Of a stretch of DNA of 50,201 bases, positions 11,401 to 17,697 are shown piece by piece. The first letter of the stretch is position 1; the number at the start of each line of letters is the position of its first letter. The notes beneath the pieces were generated by a model. That model made no database searches. It was not told the origin of the DNA and saw only the letters and a list, made by a program, of their open reading frames with translations. The position numbers and the translations under genes were made by a program. This DNA is from Myxococcales bacterium (GTDB lineage: Bacteria; Myxococcota_A; Polyangia; Polyangiales; Polyangiaceae): positions 1 to 50,201 of the forward strand of contig JACRDA010000122.1 of the NCBI GenBank assembly GCA_016212965.1, in the 5' to 3' direction.

Positions 11401-12548
11401 TGCCCGACGCCTCGCTGCGCCCGCGCCGCCGGCTGAGCTCCCCGGAGCTGCCCGAGGTGCAGGGGCCCGACGAGGCGCAGCTCCTCTCGGCCCTGCTCGA
11501 CGGCTCACCCCAGGCCGCCGAGGCGCTGTACCGGCGCTACCTCGGGCAGGGCGCGGAGCGCTCGCGCGACGCCCTGCGCGCCTGCCAGCTCTGGTGGTCG
11601 ACCTCGCGCGGCGACGTGCGCGCCCTGCGCGAGCTGCGGGCGGCGGCCGCGCGCGACGGCCATGCCGCCTACGCGCGCGCGCTCGACCACGTCCTCGTCG
11701 CCTTCGACCCACGCGCGCCAGCCGTGGACCCGCCGCCCCTCAACGAGCTCGTGGTGCAGCCGGAGCTCACGACCCGGCTCGTGTTCTCGGGGCTCTCGGG
11801 CGGCATCAACGAGGCGCTCGGCATCGTGTGCGAAACGGGCAAGTTCCGCCACGAGCTCGCCGACTACGGTCTCAGCGGAACCGCCCGCATCCCCGCGGGC
11901 ACGCCGACGCCGGTGGGCGCCGTCTACACGATGCTCCTGCAGCTGCTCGACATCGGCGCCATCAGGCTCTTTCACCAGCAGCGCAGCGGCGCGCTCGGGG
12001 GCCAGGTGGTCCTGCTCTCACCGCTCGCTGCCGTGATCCAGGGCTCCGCCGATCGCGACTCACCCGTGCTGCGCTACGTGGTCGCCGAGGCCCTGGCGGC
12101 GGCCATGCCGCAGTGCGCGCTCGTGCTAGGCCTCACCGACGAGCAGCTGCGCACCGTGCTCGGCGCCCTCGCCGCGGGTTTCGGCCCGGTCGGCGCCGCT
12201 GCGGACACGACCCCCGAGCAGATGCGGCTCGCCGACGACTTCTGGCACCTCGTGCCCGCGGCGGCGGGTCGGCGGCTGCACCAGATCTACCAGAGCGACA
12301 CGGATACGAGCTTCGAGGCGGCCTACGTGGCGGCCCGGCGGGCGTGCCGCCGCGCCGGCCTCTTCGCGGCGGGCGACCTCGCGACCGCCGTCGGGCGCAC
12401 GCTCGAGGAGCTCGACCTCGCGAACGAGGCTCCGCTCGGCGACGCCGACGTCCTGCCGTGGCTGTTCCGACTCCCGGAGGTCGCGGATCTCATCGAGCTC
12501 GCGACCCGCCCGGAGTACGCCGAGGCGCGCTGGCGCCCCGGGCGCTGA
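5490..12548 (+). CDS. Giant TPR scaffold protein (2352 aa)
   Basis: This is a 2352-residue protein without a signal peptide or convincing TM helix, so probably cytoplasmic. Residues 1-1225 are continuous helix-turn-helix repeats of TPR type rich in Ala/Leu/Glu/Arg (for example a DARTAVRTLREAGVIAPDDA unit near 155). Residues about 1229-1335 are Pro/Ala-rich, 1340-1530 are a second TPR block, and 1540-1980 are an acidic Pro/Ser/Glu-rich linker with a short PSPSSV repeat. A helical domain at 1985-2352 closes the protein. I recognise no catalytic motif. Its position behind the sppA pair suggests an envelope-related or scaffold role but does not prove one. The long antisense reading frames here come from GC-rich codon bias. 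The ATG at 5490 is preceded by a TAGGCT hexamer. Confidence 0.8.
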   Translation: MVAPPTSTGTPSLRHTRAALRQVAEVVLAENEAHLQVPPVARTVGPPAISGHVRAKMCEAERSGDAEAEREHALVLGRRCIHRHLDLTEAVRLAYRALVIRDDRELRSELSGWLTGMGRLIEAGHVLLHGGDGPLDPERRESLLAAGALFARGGDARTAVRTLREAGVIAPDDARPLEMLASIACYAPEILSTKRAALVWLEAARRYPSDSDLALEHTARAFGFAPGLQEAAEALADALARQGRAGAADEVLRAHGAAAEGESDVVRQRPGLAWALGAWPTALGAAIEACIAGAPSDDERDMALADLLERPEVAERLGATAAEAKARAQSLLAAARTRTSMGRAKALAKVAVDAEPELRGVLLAIAADSYALAGNAQRARQTALEAARAAPRLARAQGAVLELCGDELDAAALEAAAGVLPVREALFRLAAERFAADGDADLALCWTRRALELRPGDGGLARSLCERARATGNPGLMVDAALFVLSLPRPLGESSGALAAILVALADSSPEAALDLGRRVVGTCGTGRDELWDALLTTARTGGDVDFELALLARRAATGDLGAPERAALFVRCAELCLGRGDGQTAAEYAALAAPHADLAALGALLDALEPAMEATSDDSRSDAVIAVACVRAELEERMGLESAWMAWRELGGLLWDLAGDAIGAEDAFFNACRNDPTRAPYLYARDLCDRLGVEHAARLVVQRAGMSATDPALVARALTAVARLAHQAGEQGIATTTAVAALERDPARGEALALLETTASGPAAVEPLDHAYDVVAAGALGRYGFRAAHYRGARQLEQRGAHREALRHAIAAFEAVPAEGATYQLLLRLAERCDERDGVVKALSTVAAGAPPESRGVWLKRAAAVAAQKSTMGRETRFDLVLKAFRLRPTAELVEELRGAVRELMDRGDDEVVRLRFERAVVSALPRLSGPRGARTALGLCKLAAQSLRDPRLAAMAVQRAMDVDLEGSDFAPVLPLVDLIASDDGATVALVEHIHELERDRRYALPPSLLELCAALEATLKPGATEAKPGPEEPPARRDATGTAAPASEPADSEAERQARARGDHQAIAHLLAARTQTTADPQQRRLIRLRRAAVLEQRLGQLDDACRELELILEEVGEDTTALRYLADLRHRRGQDRAAAAAWERAARHATGPDERERDVTRAVEALLACGDVEAAQALLGAPDLPESPALLRLRAKAAERADNPFAVGEALAALARLEAESGGERPRTKPPSKPPPPATPTSRSATPQTAISRPPPTVRAGTAPPAEVPEPLPAEPAPTAQAARGAAAPPAAPTVGPAAPPPAATEPASAAAPPDSVPPSANRIATPRPVESADGVLEAVRLGYRLHGVGAPRDAKRLIGQLRSLEASALGLEQRDLATFLLAEALDAVQGGGAALKELERHWKHVGHTPLVAVGVAERMVRRNDLGAALHFFERAVGGRLQGLRSPGAIALKAADVAHATGKDENARRLLELARLERDSRATAEQRLGAWFEGGRVARDSEAMLTVLGEEELAADGIGEELPEEDSQVFEASAFRLEAEALEQQDEAERAAIPPSAPEPSRGPPAALAAEAGAEPAPADLEDRAEPALRPSGEYLEPAADDVTLVESHRPPSDDVDDDSETDRPTVVTELPAQGRASSETVGAEAGPSVMPDGRPTPEPSPSPRAGEPYEPSEMFAPNSEPASGEVTAVLTREAPRAEWAPGEVPLEPSHGGDDDAFTTPYEGGARAPRGGPHDSGTEFDLPAAEPSDEGLAPTATALVDGPEIPVADAWAHETDTTLPRGGLHTEPPDVEVAEPAETHDHDPEGEQPTLMPPPDHDLRETMVAPPRPAPAGDERSPAPGGEEPASHEPVDEPEPVVPHVPATRATPPPPPSGASPRSDHPESPSSVPSPSSVPSPSSAPAPAARSARLTPVPARPGSTPPLVSTPTPIPAPPSPRRVAHPTPVASPPPFAPRPISERPPASTPRMPDASLRPRRRLSSPELPEVQGPDEAQLLSALLDGSPQAAEALYRRYLGQGAERSRDALRACQLWWSTSRGDVRALRELRAAAARDGHAAYARALDHVLVAFDPRAPAVDPPPLNELVVQPELTTRLVFSGLSGGINEALGIVCETGKFRHELADYGLSGTARIPAGTPTPVGAVYTMLLQLLDIGAIRLFHQQRSGALGGQVVLLSPLAAVIQGSADRDSPVLRYVVAEALAAAMPQCALVLGLTDEQLRTVLGALAAGFGPVGAAADTTPEQMRLADDFWHLVPAAAGRRLHQIYQSDTDTSFEAAYVAARRACRRAGLFAAGDLATAVGRTLEELDLANEAPLGDADVLPWLFRLPEVADLIELATRPEYAEARWRPGR
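11154..11207 (+). repeat. In-frame 18-bp tandem repeat in the TPR gene linker
   Basis: There are two full copies of ccctcgtcggtcccctcg and a third degenerate copy, encoding (PSSVPS)n within the disordered linker. The unit length is a multiple of three, so copy-number change would keep frame. Confidence 0.85.
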
Positions 12549-12697
12549 CGGCCGCGCGCCGGGCTTCCTTTGCGACGCGCCGGAACGCCGGTTACGCTTC
12601 AGAGAAGCCAGTGACGCCCGAGCCCGCGACCGAACCTACCCCGCACTTCGCGCCGCGCGGTGCCGCACCCGCGACACCGCTGCCAGGGGCGGAGCCC

Positions 12698-13366
12698 GTG
12701 CGGCATGGTCGGTCTGCCCGGCAATCACCTGGAGTTGCGGCCGCTTGGCACCACCTGGCACGCCCCTCGCTACGGCTGCTCGGTGTGACCACCTGCGCGA
12801 GCTCCTGCCTCGTCACCTCGGGACCGGATTTCTCCGAGCCCGCGCAGACACGACCGGAGATCGTCAACATCGCCGGCTGCCAGGCCGAGCCGTCGCTCGC
12901 CCAGATCTACCAGTTCAACCACGCGCCGAACGCGCCCTACCAGCCCGCGGAGTTCCAGGCCTGCTTCCTGTCCGAGGACGCCGGGGAGGCGGTGCAGAGC
13001 GCCCTGCTCATCGACTACGGCACGCAGGACCCGTCGAGCGAGGACCCCTACCGGCACGGCATCGGCGGCCCCGACCTCGACGCGGCGACCCTCGGCGACG
13101 GACCGCGGCGCGTCGCGATTCCCTGGACGCCCAACCATTTCCTCGATTCGGACAAGGGCTGTCACACGGTCACGCTCATCGTGACCCATCGGTTCACGCA
13201 CCTCTTGGGCAAGTACTACTGCCCCCAAGACCCGCGCGACGCGTCCACCCTCACGTGGTTCGTGAACGTCTGCGACGGCACCGCGACCGACCCCTGTGAC
13301 CTCGTGAACTGCCCGAGCTCGGGACAGAGCACGCCGACGGTCTCCTGCGAAGGGGTGCCCCCGTGA
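12698..13366 (+). CDS. Secreted or lipid-anchored hypothetical protein
   Basis: This is a protein of about 222 residues with no domain I recognise. A weak hydrophobic N-terminal stretch (LARPSLRLLGVTTCASSC) ends in a possible lipobox ASSC. The mature part has several Cys residues (CQAE, ACFL, GCHT, YYCPQ, VCDG, PCDLVNC), suggesting disulphides outside the cytoplasm. The start is uncertain: GTG at 12698 has a purine-rich aggggcgga upstream, whereas an in-frame GTG at 12611 would add 29 residues. The stop overlaps the next GTG as GTGA, so it is co-translated with the carboxypeptidase-regulatory-like lipoprotein that follows; the two probably act together at the cell surface. The 149 bp before it hold nothing else I can identify. 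Confidence 0.6.
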   Translation: MRHGRSARQSPGVAAAWHHLARPSLRLLGVTTCASSCLVTSGPDFSEPAQTRPEIVNIAGCQAEPSLAQIYQFNHAPNAPYQPAEFQACFLSEDAGEAVQSALLIDYGTQDPSSEDPYRHGIGGPDLDAATLGDGPRRVAIPWTPNHFLDSDKGCHTVTLIVTHRFTHLLGKYYCPQDPRDASTLTWFVNVCDGTATDPCDLVNCPSSGQSTPTVSCEGVPP

Positions 13367-15132
13367 GCACCCTCCACTGCAAGCTCGGCGCGCTCGTGGC
13401 CGTGACGGCCGCCCTCGGCTCCGCCGCGTGCGGACTCCCCATGGCCGACCGCGCGGAGGAGGTCGTGAACCAGTGCTCGACGAGCGACACCTGCGGCCCG
13501 ACGGGCGTGTGCGTCGACGGCACCTGCGTCTCCACGCGCGCCGATCTCGGGGGCCTCTCGCTCCAGCTCGATCTGCCGACGACCTCGCCCTATGGCCCGG
13601 GAACCTCGACGCTCCTCGAGCTCGGCGCGAAGGGCCTGGCCCCGGTGGGCGAAGAGCCGAGCGGCTTCGTCGTCCCACTCGATCTCGTGCACCCGGGGCT
13701 CGTCGCGGTCTCCGCCACGATGACACTCGCGACCCCGATCCCGGCAGGCTGCGAGCTCTACGCCGCGAGCGCCGACGTGAGCCCGACGACGCACGCCGTG
13801 CCGATGAAGCTCGTGCTGCAACCGACCGACGCCGCGCGCGGCCTGTCGCTGCACGCCTACACCGCCGACGCGGAGGCCGACAATGTCGCCTCGGCGCTCG
13901 TGCCGGCCGGGCGCTACGACGTGTACGCATCGTGGACCGACCACCTCCCCGAGGCCGACAAGGGCCTGCTCGCCGGCTGCGACATCCCGCCCGTGCTGCT
14001 GCTCGACCAGACGCTCGGCGATGCGCACGTCGCGGTGAGCCTCACCGTCGGCGAGCCCCAGCGCATCAGCGGCGACTTTCAGAGCTTCGACCTCACCGGC
14101 TGGACGATCGACCTCGTCGACAACGAGGGTGGCCGCGTCATCGCGGCGGAGCAGACGCTCGGGGCGCCCTCGAACGGGACGACGAGCTTCGAGCTCGCGA
14201 GCTGGGTCGAGCTCCGCCCGCTCGCCGTCCTGCGCCTCACCCCGCCCGAGAGTGCGCCGGCGATGCCGACCATCGTGTGGAAGCTCGACGCCGCCGACGT
14301 GGACGGCGACAACCACGTGAGCTTCGACCTCGCCCCGCTCGCGGGCCAGGCGCCGGTGCTGCTCGAGGGCACGGTGCTCGACGAGCACGGCGGCGAGCCG
14401 CTCGGCGCCCAGGTGGTCGTCCAGAGCCTGGCGTTCGCCGAGCCCATCGGGCAGAACCAGGCCTTTCAGACGAGCGCGTCGACGGACGGCTACGGCAACT
14501 TCACGCTGAGCCTCTTGCCCGGCACCTACCTCGTATCCGCCCTGCCGAGCGACGCCACGCTGGCGCTGAGCCAGCAGCAGCTCGTGCTCTCGGCGCAGTC
14601 GCTGCCCGGCCACACGGTGCTCGTGCAGCCCAAGAGCACCATCGGCGGCCGCGCGACGACGAGCCTCGGACCGGCCTCCGGCATCGCCGTCAGCTTCCAG
14701 CCCTCGGCGAGCCCGCCCGGGACCTTCATCGAGAACCTGCTCGCGGCCTCGGCAGTCGGGCCGAGCTCCGCCACGGCGAGCACGGCCGCCGACGGCTCCT
14801 TCTCGGCGGCGCTCGATCCGGGCGTCTTCGACCTGTCGCTGCGCCCGAGCGCCGGGAGCGGCTTTCCGTGGCTCGTGCGCTCGCGCCTGACGATCCTCCC
14901 CGAGCAGCCTGCCGCCGACCTCGGCGAGCTCGGCGTCACGAACCCCGTCGTCCTCACCGGGGTGGTGCGCGCGCCGGACGGGACACCGCTCGGCAACGCG
15001 CTCGTGCGTGCCTGGCTCCCGATCGCCACCTCGGCCCAGGCGGGCAAGGAGACCGTGCTGCAGATCGCCGAGACCATCGCGGGCGTCGACGGCAGCTACC
15101 GGCTGAACCTCCCCGCGTCGACTTCGCAGTGA
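13363..15132 (+). CDS. Surface lipoprotein with carboxypeptidase-regulatory-like (Ig-fold) domains
   Basis: This 589-residue lipoprotein begins VSTLHCKLGALVAVTAALG and has the lipobox LGSAAC. A Cys-rich segment near residues 44-62 (CSTSDTCGPTGVCVDGTC) resembles the short Cys motifs common in myxobacterial surface lipoproteins. Several beta-sandwich carboxypeptidase-regulatory-like repeats follow; the clearest are around 330-400 (DGYGNFTLSLLPGTYLVSAL) and 525-585 (TGVVRAPDGTPLGNALVRAW, then GVDGSYRLNLP). Such domains usually mediate adhesion or protein folding rather than catalysis. The GTG start is fixed by the 4-bp GTGA overlap with the upstream gene. Function beyond an exposed adhesin-like role is unknown. 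Confidence 0.8.
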   Translation: MSTLHCKLGALVAVTAALGSAACGLPMADRAEEVVNQCSTSDTCGPTGVCVDGTCVSTRADLGGLSLQLDLPTTSPYGPGTSTLLELGAKGLAPVGEEPSGFVVPLDLVHPGLVAVSATMTLATPIPAGCELYAASADVSPTTHAVPMKLVLQPTDAARGLSLHAYTADAEADNVASALVPAGRYDVYASWTDHLPEADKGLLAGCDIPPVLLLDQTLGDAHVAVSLTVGEPQRISGDFQSFDLTGWTIDLVDNEGGRVIAAEQTLGAPSNGTTSFELASWVELRPLAVLRLTPPESAPAMPTIVWKLDAADVDGDNHVSFDLAPLAGQAPVLLEGTVLDEHGGEPLGAQVVVQSLAFAEPIGQNQAFQTSASTDGYGNFTLSLLPGTYLVSALPSDATLALSQQQLVLSAQSLPGHTVLVQPKSTIGGRATTSLGPASGIAVSFQPSASPPGTFIENLLAASAVGPSSATASTAADGSFSAALDPGVFDLSLRPSAGSGFPWLVRSRLTILPEQPAADLGELGVTNPVVLTGVVRAPDGTPLGNALVRAWLPIATSAQAGKETVLQIAETIAGVDGSYRLNLPASTSQ

Positions 15133-15227
15133 CGGTGCAGCCGGGCGACGGTCCGGCGGCGATCGGCGCGTGCGGTGTCCCGGCGTTGTCCCTGCGCGGG
15201 GAACTCGCAGCGCGCGCGCGGTCGCGT

Positions 15228-15233
15228 TAGGCT
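15228..15233 (+). promoter_or_regulatory. Candidate -10 element, leaderless histidine kinase
   Basis: TAGGCT ends 6 nt before the GTG at 15240, the spacing expected if transcription starts at the start codon. No -35 is evident. Confidence 0.4.
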
Positions 15234-15239
15234 CGACGC

Positions 15240-16352
15240 GTGGCGCGTGACGATTCGAGCCCGAGCGCCGACCTGGCGGCCGTGGTCCACGAGACGACCA
15301 ACGCGCTGACCGTCATCCTCGGCTGGCTCGAGCGCGCGCGCGAAGCGCACGACCGCCCGGACGACCTCGAGCTCGCGCTCGGCCGCGCGATGGCCCACGC
15401 GCGTGCGACGCGCGACGACATGCGCCGCAGCCTCGGCGCGGCGGTGAGCTCGCCGCCGGCCGAGGCGGCGGGTGCGCTCGGCCTGCGCACGCTCGAGGAC
15501 CTGGCGCGGGAGGCCGGCGCCTCCGAGGTGAAGCTCTCGTTCCGCGCGGAGCGCGACGCCTCCCTCGTCGAGGTAGCCGATCCGCAGGACGTCTGGGCGA
15601 TCCTCACGAACCTCTTGCTGAACGCCGTCGCCCACTCGCCGCGCGCCGGGACCGTCACCTTGAGCCTCGACGCCGACGGGCGCGCCGTGAGCTTCGGCGT
15701 GAGTGACGAGGGCGTCGGCGTGGCGCCCGAGAGGCGCGAGGCCGTGTTCACGGGTGGCGAGAGCCAGCGCGCGGGGGGTGCCGGCATTGGGCTGCGCCAC
15801 GCGCGCAGCGTCGCCCGCGCCGTCGGTGGCGACCTCACGCTCGCGCCGAGCGCGCGCGGCGCGCGCTTCGTGCTGCGGTGGCCGCGGGCTCACGCGCTGC
15901 CGAGCGACTCGGGCCGCAGCCCCGAGTCGCGCCCCGGGCGGACGCCGCCTAGCGACCCGCCTCCGACCGCGCACGCCGCGCGCCGCGACGCGACGCGCCT
16001 CCTTGCGGGGCGACGGGTGCTCCTGCTCGAGGACGACGGCGCCGTCGTGGAGCTGCTCGAGCTGTCGCTCGGGGCGCGCGGCGCGAGCGTGCGCACCGTC
16101 GCGAGTGCGCGCGCTCTCGAGGAGGCGCTCGCGAGCGAGCACTTCGACACGCTGCTGCTCGACCTGTCGCCGCTCGCGGGCACGCTCGAGCCCGCGCTCC
16201 TCGAGCGGGCGCGGCGGGCGAGCCCCGGCGTCACCGTGATCGTGATCTCGGGAACCGCGGTCGCGACCCCGCCCGGTGTGGCTTGGGTGCGCAAGCCCTT
16301 CGAGCCCGGCGAGCTCGTGGACGCCATCGTCGACGCCGCGCCGCGCGCGTGA
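15240..16352 (+). CDS. Soluble hybrid histidine kinase (HisKA-HATPase-receiver)
   Basis: This 370-residue protein has no signal peptide, TM helix or N-terminal sensor domain. The H-box is VVHETTNALTVILGW with phospho-accepting H17. The HATPase domain (about 95-215) has N124/N128 in NLLLNAVAHS, the G1 box DEGVGV at D156 and the G2 box GGAGIGL. After a Pro/Arg-rich linker, a receiver domain (257-370) keeps the acidic pair LLLEDD, the phospho-acceptor D308 (LLLDLSPL) and K352 (RKPF). All catalytic residues are intact. It probably takes input from a partner protein. The GTG at 15240 starts directly at the kinase domain and lies 6 nt after a TAGGCT. Its output is unknown, as no response regulator gene is adjacent. 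Confidence 0.9.
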   Translation: MARDDSSPSADLAAVVHETTNALTVILGWLERAREAHDRPDDLELALGRAMAHARATRDDMRRSLGAAVSSPPAEAAGALGLRTLEDLAREAGASEVKLSFRAERDASLVEVADPQDVWAILTNLLLNAVAHSPRAGTVTLSLDADGRAVSFGVSDEGVGVAPERREAVFTGGESQRAGGAGIGLRHARSVARAVGGDLTLAPSARGARFVLRWPRAHALPSDSGRSPESRPGRTPPSDPPPTAHAARRDATRLLAGRRVLLLEDDGAVVELLELSLGARGASVRTVASARALEEALASEHFDTLLLDLSPLAGTLEPALLERARRASPGVTVIVISGTAVATPPGVAWVRKPFEPGELVDAIVDAAPRA

Positions 16353-16354
16353 CC

Positions 16355-16376
16355 GCGCCGCGCGTGAGCGCGGCGC
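16355..16376. terminator. Strong GC hairpin after the histidine kinase
   Basis: A perfect 9-bp stem gcgccgcgc/gcgcggcgc with a GTGA (GNRA-type) tetraloop starts 3 nt after the kinase stop and lies between that gene and the opposing tRNA gene. There is no U-tract, as is common in very GC-rich genomes, so termination in either or both directions is inferred from position. Confidence 0.6.
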
Positions 16377-16407
16377 CGCGCCCCCTCGGCGCGACCCGGA
16401 GACGTTG

Positions 16408-16489
16408 TGCGAAGGGCGGGACTTGAACCCGCACGGAGTTACCCGCTAGCACCTCAAGCTAGTGCGTCTGCCAATTCCGCCACCTTCGC
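16408..16489 (-). tRNA. tRNA-Leu (anticodon GAG)
   Basis: On the minus strand the acceptor stem GCGAAGG pairs with CCUUCGC, followed by discriminator A. The D arm contains GGCAGAC, and the anticodon stem CUAGC/GCUAG holds the loop UUGAGGU, giving anticodon GAG (reads CUC and CUU, the former very frequent in this DNA). A long class II variable arm (CGG-loop-CCG) and a T arm GCGGG-UUCAAGU-CCCGC complete the cloverleaf. The CCA end is not encoded. Confidence 0.96.
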
Positions 16490-16631
16490 GTGGAGGCCGG
16501 GAGCCTCGGAGCTCCCTTTCCGAAGCCCGGAAGCTAGTCGCACGCGCCCCGAGGTTCAAGAGGCTTCGCGGTCCCGGCCTGTCTGCGGGCAACGCGACGA
16601 GCATGGCTCGTGGCGCGCGCCGGCACGCGAC

Positions 16632-16637
16632 TAGACT
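16632..16637 (+). promoter_or_regulatory. Candidate -10 element, leaderless CPBP protease
   Basis: TAGACT ends 7 nt before the GTG at 16645. This supports GTG 16645 over the upstream in-frame ATG at 16603, which precedes the hexamer. Confidence 0.4.
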
Positions 16638-16644
16638 TGGCGTC

Positions 16645-17697
16645 GTGGAGCCCACGGCCGCGAACGCGTCGCCTGCGAGTCGAGGCAGCGGCACGCCGCC
16701 CTCGACCGAGGTAGCCTTGCCGCGCCTGCGCCTCGTCCTCTGCGCCGCGGCTTGGCTCGCCGGCTCGCGCTTGCTCGCGACGCAGGGAGCCCTGCTCCTG
16801 CCGCGCGCGGTGGCGCGCGAGCTCAGCCTCGACGCCTACCTCGCCATCGTGAGCCTCGTGTCGACCGTGGCAGGGCTCGGGCTCGCCTTCGCCGTGCTGC
16901 CCGACGCACGGCGGGCGCTCGGCCTCCGCTCCCCGGGCGTGCCTGCCCTCGGGCGCGTCGTGCTCGCGAGCCCGCTCGTGCTGGTCGGAGCCTCCTACCT
17001 CGGCGTCTTCATCGCGCTGCCCACGCTGCGCGCCGAGCTCCTGCAGGGCGGGATGCAGGCGGTGCAGGAGAACGCCGGCGCGCTCGGCCGCGCGCTCGCC
17101 GAGCCGCCGCTCGTCGTGACGCTGCTCTGGACCGCGGCGCTCGCGCCCGTCGCCGAGGAGCTCCTGTTCCGCGGCGCGCTGTGGTCCGCGCTCACCGCGC
17201 TCACGGAGCCGCGCGGCGAGGCCGCGCCGCGCTCCCTGCCGTCAGAGCTGCTCGCCGAGGGCCTCGCGCTCCGCGTGCCGCGCGCGGTGTGGGCCTGGCT
17301 GCGCCGCGGAGGCCTCGCGACGCTCGGCGCGGCCGCGCTCTTCGGGGGCCTCCACGCGGCGGACGCGCGCGGCGGCACCGGCATCGTGCGGGTGGTCTCG
17401 GCGCTCGTGCTCGGCCTCGCGTGCGGGCTCGCGCGGCAAGCGAGCGGCGTGCTCGCCGCCATCGCCCTGCACGCGTGCTTCAACCTGCTCGGCGTGCTGC
17501 AGCTGCGCGGCCTGGCCCACGGCGCGACCTTCCCGAAGCACTACGGCGTCGCGACCTTCTATTCGCTGCTCGCCGGCGCCTGCGCGCTCGCGCTCGGCGC
17601 ATGGCTCGGCGCGGGCGTCGTCGGCGCGCGCCGGCGCAGGCGGCAGAGCCCGAGCGCCCCGAGCGCCGCGAGGGACGGCAGTGCCGGTACGACGTAG
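16645..17697 (+). CDS. CPBP-family (CAAX-like, Rce1/Abi) intramembrane metalloprotease
   Basis: This 350-residue protein has about eight hydrophobic segments. The CPBP signature is complete: motif 1 AEELLFRGALWSAL (EE plus R), motif 2 FGGLHA with its His, and motif 3 with His and Asn in IALHACFNLLGVL. Bacterial members are implicated in peptide maturation, bacteriocin immunity or prenyl-protein processing; the substrate here cannot be inferred. The start is GTG 16645 (VEPTAANAS), with a TAGACT 7 nt upstream; ATG 16603 would add 14 residues. The last 139 bp of the gene are antisense to the 3' end of the glycosyltransferase gene on the opposite strand, and the Arg/Ser-rich C-terminal tail is encoded there. 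Confidence 0.88.
   Translation: MEPTAANASPASRGSGTPPSTEVALPRLRLVLCAAAWLAGSRLLATQGALLLPRAVARELSLDAYLAIVSLVSTVAGLGLAFAVLPDARRALGLRSPGVPALGRVVLASPLVLVGASYLGVFIALPTLRAELLQGGMQAVQENAGALGRALAEPPLVVTLLWTAALAPVAEELLFRGALWSALTALTEPRGEAAPRSLPSELLAEGLALRVPRAVWAWLRRGGLATLGAAALFGGLHAADARGGTGIVRVVSALVLGLACGLARQASGVLAAIALHACFNLLGVLQLRGLAHGATFPKHYGVATFYSLLAGACALALGAWLGAGVVGARRRRRQSPSAPSAARDGSAGTT

Noticed and set aside
16408-16489. tRNA gene as an integration (att) site of a genomic island
   Set aside because: No integrase, no direct repeat of the tRNA 3' end and no change in gene content is seen on either side.
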